Shown: positions 57,580-64,000 of the stretch, in pieces
How positions within the stretch are numbered: position 1 is the stretch's first letter
How the letters are laid out: each line of letters starts with the position of its first letter
Source of the DNA: Cladorhizidae sp. MBARI D1340-BT2
Lineage: Eukaryota > Porifera > Demospongiae > Poecilosclerida > Cladorhizidae
DNA length: 64,000 bases
Reading direction: 5' to 3'
NCBI GenBank assembly: GCA_028752905.1
Contig: JAQNBH010000002.1
Location: 17,704,430 to 17,768,429 of the forward strand
Translations under genes and position numbers: made by a program
Notes under the pieces: model-generated
What the model saw: the letters and a program-made list of their open reading frames with translations, nothing else
Database searches by the model: none
Told to the model about the DNA's origin: nothing

Positions 57580-59330
57580 GGTGAGGCATCTTCTCCAGTA
57601 GATACTCCAACACCGTTGGAAACAACTACCGGGAAGAAACTCGCTCTCCAACAATGTAGTAAGTCAGTGAGTTCCCCAGCTACAGATGGAGCCTCTAGTT
57701 GTAATTCTGATTCCCTTTCAGAAATGTTAGGTCTACAGCTGATAGATTTGCAAAGTTCCTAGCATCCGTTTCTCGCAATGCTCGTTTCTCGCAATGCTAA
57801 CTACTATACGTGGTTGAGGACTTACTGTTAGGGAAGATATGAGGAATCGCAGGGGATATGTACTAAGCTGACTCTCTCCTGTACCAATCCTTTCTGTACA
57901 GGAGGCTTTTTCTGACCCCTGCAAGAATTCAAAAAAATCGAATTCTATGTTAGTGTTGGCAGGGAGGATGTCTGGTAAAGGGAGAGCTTGGCTAGAGGCG
58001 GTCTGTGGGGGGTAATGGGCTTGCCTCCACCAGTATCCCCTAGAGCCTATACGGATCACAACAGAATGCTCCTTGACATTGCCGCCACAAAGTGTGAGAA
58101 GAGAACTACAAGTCGGCTTCGGCACAGATTGCAGGGTGCTGAGCTGGACCATGTGGAGGTGACTGTTACATGTGACGGTACCTGGTCCCGTCGTGGTTTT
58201 ACAGCTGCCTCCAGCGTAGTAGCTGTAATATCCTGGTAGACTGGTCAGGTACTCGATGACGGTCCCGAGTAAAGATTACAAGGAGAAAGAGCGTGCTTTG
58301 GACCCCGAATCGCAGGAGTTCCTTGACTGGTGCCAACAGCACAAGGGCTCCTGTAATTCCAATTTCAGTGGGTCCTCCCCAGCAATGGAGGCAGAAGTTA
58401 CATCAGTTCTCTGGGCACGTTCTGTGAAGAAACTGAGATTACGGTACCCCACCGTCATCTCAGACGGTGATGCTAAGTCGGTCTCCAGGCTCAACCAAGA
58501 GCAGCCATACTGAGATACAGGTGATGACTTACAATTGCTATGGTGACGACATATTTATTTTTGTTGTTTTGACACTTTCAGAAGATGGAGTGTGTGGGAC
58601 ATGTCCAGAAGCGTCCCGGGAAAAAAATGCGGGACCTCAAGAAGACCTTCCCACGATGAGAGCGGTCAAGTCTGAGGTGGGGGGAAGGGGCGCTTGACAA
58701 ACCAAGTTATCAACTCTCTGTCAGTCTTCTTCGGCGGGGCCATCCGCAATCATCCCAGGAACGTGGATGGCATGTACAGAGCCATCTGGGCTGTCTACCA
58801 CCACTCCATCTCTGATGAAGACTAGGGCAATCACCACTTCTGTCCGGCAGGATCTGACTCGTGGTGCAAGTTCAACCGGGCACTTGCAACTAAGGAGGAG
58901 TTGCCTAAGCACACACCAAAGATTCCAAAAGATCTAGGTCCCTTTGTGAAGCCCGTTTTCACCGAGCTGTCCCGGAGGGGGCTGCTGGATAGGTGTGTGT
59001 TGGGTGCTACCTCCAATCAGAACGAGTCGTTCAACAACATCATCTGGTTTCGGTGTCTTAAGACAGGGTTCTGCTCTTTTGTGAGTGTTGAGCTAGCAGT
59101 CACCCTGGCTGTCATCACATTCAACCAAGGTTTGGTAGGACTCTTGCCTCTGTTTGAGTGCTTGTTGGGTTCTCCTCAACTGCTTTTACTGCCAACTACC
59201 TACAGTCGTCTGATGATAATCGTCTAAGACAGGCTGGGATAAAGGCAAGAGTGCATGAGCCAAAGACGGAGGAAGTCCCTAAGATCTGCAGCGCTGGTGA
59301 CAGAGGAACTGCATGCTACTCGTGAGGGAG
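57580..59330 (+). pseudogene. Mutator-like (MULE) transposase, decayed
   Basis: In order: PPPVSPRAYTDHNRMLLDIA at about 58030, VEVTVTCDGTWSRRGFTAAS near 58160, DPESQEFLDWCQQHKGSCNS then FSGSSPAMEAEVTSVLWARS near 58320-58420, TVISDGDAKSVSRLN near 58460, then a GHVQKRPGKKMRDLKKTF-like reading near 58600, FGGAIRNHPRNVDGMYRAIW near 58740, and LGATSNQNESFNNIIWFRCL near 59010. CDGTW and SDGD hold the first acidic residues of the Mutator-type transposase domain. Frames shift at least five times. No TIRs could be defined. Its position would be an upstream intron of the hnRNP-like gene. Confidence 0.75.
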
Positions 59331-59679
59331 TCACCTATGAAGCAGGCGGTTTTTGAACCCCCTCCCTTTTTGGGGGGGCAGCGGTGGTGGATCTTAATTA
59401 AAAATTTTATTTTTTATCTCTGATCTCCCAACTGTATTTTTTTTGACAGGCTTTTTTTCTAAGCTTTCTAGTCTTTCTTCTTTTTATTTGGTCACCCTAT
59501 CTATATATTTTTGACCGCCCAACTTTTTTATCCACCTGAACTGCCACCTATTATACAAAAAAGCTATGCACACAATACAGAGCAAGACACTAACTTCACT
59601 GAGGGGTATTGAGGGGTGATGTTCGTCACAAAATGAAAGTTCCATATGGATACATCTCTTAAATCAAATTTCATCATAT
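59331..59679. other. Spacer between two mobile elements
   Basis: AT-rich with a G/C homopolymer near 59370. No gene or defined end of the Mutator-like element is visible. Confidence 0.4.
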
Positions 59680-60000
59680 GTGACAGGCTCTGGGAAAAGG
59701 GCCCACTTCGCGCAGATATTGAAATTGAGATACAACCTAAAACAATGCCTAGGCCAAAATTTTATAAAATCCATTTTATTAGCTTATAAGTATCTATTAT
59801 CTTTTAGCTAACTTTCTGTGAAGTTTGATGACCTAAAAGCGTCTGCTTCTTGCCGAGCGTAGCCTTAGAAAACTCGGACTCAATTCTTCTCTACGCGTAA
59901 CCGAGATTGAAGTTTAACTGCCGGCGGAAGAATACTACGTGCACACGGAAGTATGGGAGTTACCCGCGCGCCTTTATAACTCGTTACCACAGTAACAACA

Positions 60001-61530
60001 GCTGCAGAATGACTTTTCAAACTAGTGCTAGAGAAGCTGCTAGAGCTGTGAATGGTTTGCTTCACTTTTGTGAGAAAGACCAACAACCTTGCTGGATATC
60101 TTACAAGACTACTTCAACACTCCTTTTGAAGGAGAAATGGACAGTGATGATGTGACTGGAGCAGCAAATCATGGTAAGTTTAGTGAAGACATAGGTGTCC
60201 ATAGCCAAAAAAAATATATCATCTACTGAATAGCTGAATAGCAAAATATACACTGTGTTGACAAAAATTTGTATTTAGGAGTAATGTGGAGTAATGTGTT
60301 GGAATTATAGTACATCTGTGTGCATACTATTTACAGAGACAGAACTTTTGTGCAATAGCAGAGTGGTAGAGGTTGGCGAGATGGGTGTGGAGGAGGAGAT
60401 CAGTGAGGATGAAGAAATTAAGAAATTGAGGAGGAAGATTTGGACCGTGATGAGCAAGTGAGTGAAGCCCTGGAGAATCTTCACATGATTGATGGCATCG
60501 AACCAACTCTTTCCGACATCGAGGAAAATAAGCAAGATTTCTTGGATGCTGGATGTGGTTGTCGTCTTCGTGATGGGGGAAGTTTCTCTCTCCCATTTTC
60601 CTTGACAGCATGTCTTTGATTTAGCTCACACTGCAATTCCCAGACACACAATGAGTTGGACATCTTGCTTGGGCAGCTCATGGCTACCTCAAATTCGATG
60701 GAGATGGTTCGGCATTCACTGTTGAGTCGACAGAAAAAGTACACAAAATATTACCATCAGGGGCAACCAGTGTGTCCTTCCATGTTTCGTTACCTTCACA
60801 CTGTTGGCGAGAAACGAATGAAGAACTTGGTGACACACTTCAAGGACAATGGGCTTGCACCACGTGTCCATGGAAACACCAGGCGTCTTCCTCACAATGC
60901 CCTTGCATTTGCTTAGGTAGAGTTTATTGTCAGATTCTTACTAAACTCTGCTGATCAGAATGGCCTGCTCCTTCCTGGTCGCATACCAGGTTATAGCAGA
61001 TCTGACATCAAGCTGCTACCTTCTAGCGTGTCCAAGAGAGGGATCCGGAGGGTGTATTGTGAAGCTGCTAACTCCACACCCTGTGCATGTCCTGCTGCAT
61101 ACTCCACCTTCAATAAGCTCTGGCAGTCACTGCTTCCATCCATTATTATTATGAAACCTATGTCTGACTTGTGCTGGCAATGCCAACAGAACAGTACAGC
61201 TATCCTCCGAGCTGCTAACTGTCCTGATGTGGAGAAATGTGCTACTATAAAAGCAGCAGAAGAGCACCTTCAAATTGTGCAGCTGGAAAGGTCGTTCTAC
61301 AAAACCACCTGTGACGAGTGCTGGCGAGAAGTCCAGGAGTACTTCACCTGAAGATGAGAAGGATAGTACCTGTCCTTTGCCAGCTGTCCCCAAGCCTTCC
61401 AGCACTCCCTCCTCACCAACTGGTAATCAGAATAAAGAGGATTATCTTCCCTCTGCCAAGAAACGCACTTGTATGATCTGCAGAAAGGAGGGACATAACA
61501 GTAGATCAGCAACAATAAGTCTTTAACCAA
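60001..61530 (+). pseudogene. N-terminal half of the copy-2 transposon protein
   Basis: Blocks in order: MTFQTSAREAARAVNG at 60008, the Cys-rich DAGCGCRLRDGG near 60545, NELDILLGQLMATSNSMEMV at 60650, KKYTKYYHQGQPVCPSMFRY and VTHFKDNGLAPRVHGNTRRL to 60900, LLPGRIPGY-like then SKRGIRRVYCEAANSTPCAC near 61030-61100, KLWQSLLPSIIIMKPMSDLC and WQCQQNSTAILRAANCPDVE, LQIVQLERSFYKTTCDECWR near 61280. PRVHGNTRRLPHN, PLPGR/LLPGR and SDLCWQCQ match copy 1 (NRVHGNSKRLPHN, PLPGRVPG, SDLCFTCH). The final exon-like part, HTCMICRKEGHNSR-type CxxC, is a short C-terminal finger. Stops and frame changes occur. Confidence 0.72.
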
Positions 61531-61669
61531 TGTTGTTGTAACACTGTATAATAATAATTATTCTTGTCCTACTTTTTATCTAATAATAGTTTGTTCTAAC
61601 AACAACAAAAGAGAGAAAACTGGGTTAGGACAAGTAGCCGGCTTACTGCTGACCTGAAACTAAGTTTAA

Positions 61670-62215
61670 TAAACACTAACTGTAGGCTAGAAACAAGTTA
61701 ACTATGGGCTAGAAACTAAACACTAACTATGGGCTAAATAAATAAAGGTTAACTGTGGGCTAGAAAACAAGTTAAACAAAGGCTACCTGTGAACAAAGGC
61801 TACCTGTGAACAAAGGTAACTGTGGGCTAGAAAACAAGTTAAATAAAGGCTAACTGTGGGCTAGAAAACAAGTTAAATAAAGGCTAACTGTGGGCTAGAA
61901 AACAAGTTAAACAAAGGCTAACTGTGGGTTAGAAAAGAAGTTCAATAAAGGCTAACTGTGGGCTAGAAAACAAGTTAAATAAAGGCTAACTGTGGGCTAG
62001 AAAACAAGTTAAATAAAGGCTAACTATGGGCTAGAAAACAGGTTAAATAAAGGCTAACTGTGGGCTAGAAAACGAGTTAAACAAAGGCTACCTGTGAACA
62101 AAGGCTAACTGTAGGATAGAAAGCAAGTTAAACAAAGGCTAACTGTGGGCTTCTTAGAAAACAAGTTAAACAAAGGCCAACTGTGAGCTAGAGAACAAGT
62201 TAAACAAAAAAGTTA
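61670..62215. repeat. 33-bp minisatellite inside copy-2 transposon
   Basis: About 15 copies of AAGGCTAACTGTGGGCTAGA followed by AAACAAGTTAAAT, with truncated units near 61790 and 62100. Regular in the centre and degenerate at the ends. Confidence 0.93.
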
Positions 62216-62666
62216 CAGTTGGTGGGCTAGTACTATCTCTCACCTGCTTTTCCTCCCAAGAATAGCTGCTTGATTCATGGAGGCACGAAGTTTTGGGGGG
62301 GTCTAGTGGTGTTCTAAGTCCTTGGCTGCGCCGTGGAAGCGAAGAAAAGCTCCTCCCAAGAAGTGTGTGACTTCTCCACGAACTATGAAGGGCGTATCTT
62401 GTAGAATCACGTGCTACCTCAAAACGCGTAACGCGGAAGATTACGGAAATAGAAAATTTCCCCGTAAGTAAACATTGAAAGACCGTTTTCATGGAATTAT
62501 GGCCTTGTACTTAGCTGTGTTAGATCGGTCGTAGCTCAGCAAACCAACTAGCTATGGTGACGCTTCTTAGACCATTTTGAAGGTAATAAGGTGTGCTATA
62601 TCTTAGTGCCAATAACTCAAATTTTATATCTTGCGCGAAGTGGGCCCTTTTCGCAGAGCCTGTCAC

Positions 62667-63795
62667 ATATTTCTCTATCTTACATACATACAGACACAGT
62701 AAAGTCAAGAAGTACAAGAACATATCAAGAAACCACTGAAACTTGTATAAGAACACATTTTGCCAAGCTATTTTATTGCTAAACTAAACCTTGATTGCCA
62801 GCATTCAGCATTTTTGAAAATCCATGTTTTTTATAATCCCAGCAGTCATAACTTTGCCACAGTTGACTCATTTTTTGTTGATAGCACTTGTATTGATCTG
62901 ATAGAGGAGCTAGACACATTTTTTGTTGACTCGAAGCATTGCCAAGTTACGGTGATTAGAAGAGGTGACCTTTGCAGATTTGTGGTTTATCGCGTAGTCA
63001 TAATACGGCATCCTGCCTTTCTCTCCCCAGTTTAGTTATTGCATTTTGGTCTCGCCCATTTAGCAGCTGCTAGATTAGGCAAACCACAGACCAATTAACA
63101 GCTTTTGGTTTGTAAGTATGGGTGAGAGGGAAGTGTGGGGCAGAAGTGGTCAGTTTTTTTAAAAATTATTAATGTCTTTGATGTCTCTACATGTATCTTC
63201 TGACAAAATATGCCTATAGACTAATCATTTATAGCATTGGAAGGCACATAGATCAAGGAACAATATGAGCATAAAATTATTTGCACACACAGCAATTATA
63301 AATGAAAAAAAAAGTTATGGGCAGTCTATAAATCAAATCGTTTCTCTCTCCCAGTTTCAGGTATAGTCCCCCGCTTAATTAGTCCGGGCCATCACGTTGA
63401 TTAACTTGCAATCTACATCAAATCGAAAACTCTCATAAGGCTATCAAAATAACTTTGAAAGAGAAACCACAACCAAGCGGTCGTCGAGTCAGGATTTGTT
63501 TGAAGTGAAATTGCATTGAAATAAACTACCCAGCTCTTAGAAATAGAGTATTTAAAACTCGGGAATTACTAGCGTATGGATACAACAGTTTCATTGGCCC
63601 CTACCACCCACCTTTTTTTCAAGGTTTTTGATTCCTAGTGAAATAAAATGCCCATCAGATCCAACGTGCTATGCCGTCCAAGGTGGTTTGGAGAAAAGAA
63701 AGGACCAACTTCCTGCACGTCGTTGATTGGTGCCAGTGTGAACATGACAAACGCGCATCGATCCCAACCCAGGTTCTTCAGGACTGGTTGTGCTT
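62667..63795. other. No gene recognised
   Basis: AT-rich DNA with short frames only. No RRM1 exon of the hnRNP-like gene was found on the minus strand. Confidence 0.4.
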
Positions 63796-63968
63796 CCATT
63801 TATATAGACAGGCCTAACCTCTCTTCCTCTGCCCCACTTCTGCTTGTTAGGCCTCTTATTATTTAGCGCAAATAAAGTTGCTATTATATAGACAGGCCTA
63901 ACCTCTCTTCCTCTGCCCCACTTCTGCTGGTTAGGCCTCTTATTATTTTAGCGCAAATAAAGTTGCTA
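63796..63968. repeat. Tandem duplication of about 85 bp with AATAAA
   Basis: Two adjacent copies contain TATATAGACAGGCCTAACCT, CTGCCCCACTTCTGCTTGTT and AGCGCAAATAAAGTTGCTA. Each has an AATAAA hexamer on the plus strand, which could act as a polyadenylation signal, but no gene is seen before it. Confidence 0.85.
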
Positions 63969-64000
63969 AGCACCCATTTAATTGTCCCTACAGTCTTTGT

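Larger units (their letters stand above)
59680..62666 (+). mobile_element. TIR transposon of the ADNC-GQNKN family, copy 2, rearranged
   Basis: The left end reads GTGACAGGCTCTGGGAAAAG then GGCCCACTTCGCGC; the inverted right end differs at one base in the first 34. ATAT stands next to each end. GTGACAG...GGAAAAGG is shared with copy 1. The element is 2987 bp and carries the N-terminal half of the same protein on the plus strand. The C-terminal ADNC-GQNKN half is missing; a 33-bp minisatellite stands in its place. It is non-autonomous. Confidence 0.82.

Noticed and set aside
62520..62570. tRNA-like CGTAGCTCAGC string
   Set aside because: It resembles part of a D-arm, but no anticodon stem, T-arm or acceptor pairing was found.

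Overview
This is eukaryotic nuclear DNA from an animal, most plausibly a demosponge. The grounds are a spliced hnRNP A/B-type RNA-binding protein gene with GT/AG introns, an animal-type family-92 glycosyltransferase, Ty3/gypsy, hAT, Mutator-like, pogo-like and LINE remnants of kinds common in sponges and cnidarians, and a 28S rRNA fragment whose D2-side sequence resembles demosponge 28S as I remember it. The DNA is AT-rich, gene-poor and full of tandem repeats. I saw no bacterial operon, CRISPR array or tRNA gene. The species call is inference.

Layout. 0-9 kb: minisatellites, microsatellites and unassigned DNA, with one possible membrane-protein exon at 7.3 kb. 9.2-13.6 kb: remnants of a retroelement and of a large repeated protein family. 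16.7-22.4 kb: a 5.7 kb satellite of about 120 copies of a 47-bp unit, with internal block duplications. 24.5 kb: a pogo/Tigger-type fragment. 25.8-27.2 kb, minus strand: an intact single-exon glycosyltransferase gene. 27.8-30.8 kb: two LINE remnants and a gypsy fragment. 31.2-43.2 kb, minus strand: a 12 kb Ty3/gypsy retrotransposon with both LTRs, split by two different hAT transposons; the second carries a 28S rRNA fragment. 43.5-45.8 kb, minus strand: a terminal-inverted-repeat (TIR) transposon with a conserved ADNC-GQNKN protein, nearly intact and flanked by a 10-bp direct repeat. 46-50 kb: MITE and foldback elements and a DDE-transposase fragment. 50.3-56.5 kb, minus strand: the 3' six visible exons of the hnRNP-type gene, with introns full of repeats. 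57.6-59.3 kb: a decayed Mutator-like transposase. 59.7-62.7 kb: a second, internally rearranged member of the 43.5 kb transposon family.

Only two genes look functional for the host: the glycosyltransferase (Golgi type II membrane enzyme) and the hnRNP-like gene (nuclear pre-mRNA binding). They have no evident functional link. The rest records repeated invasion by mobile elements and expansion of tandem repeats. The points most worth following are the TIR transposon family, a 42-bp tandem duplication that multiplies a splice donor inside the hnRNP gene, the nested-insertion order in the gypsy element, and the 28S fragment.
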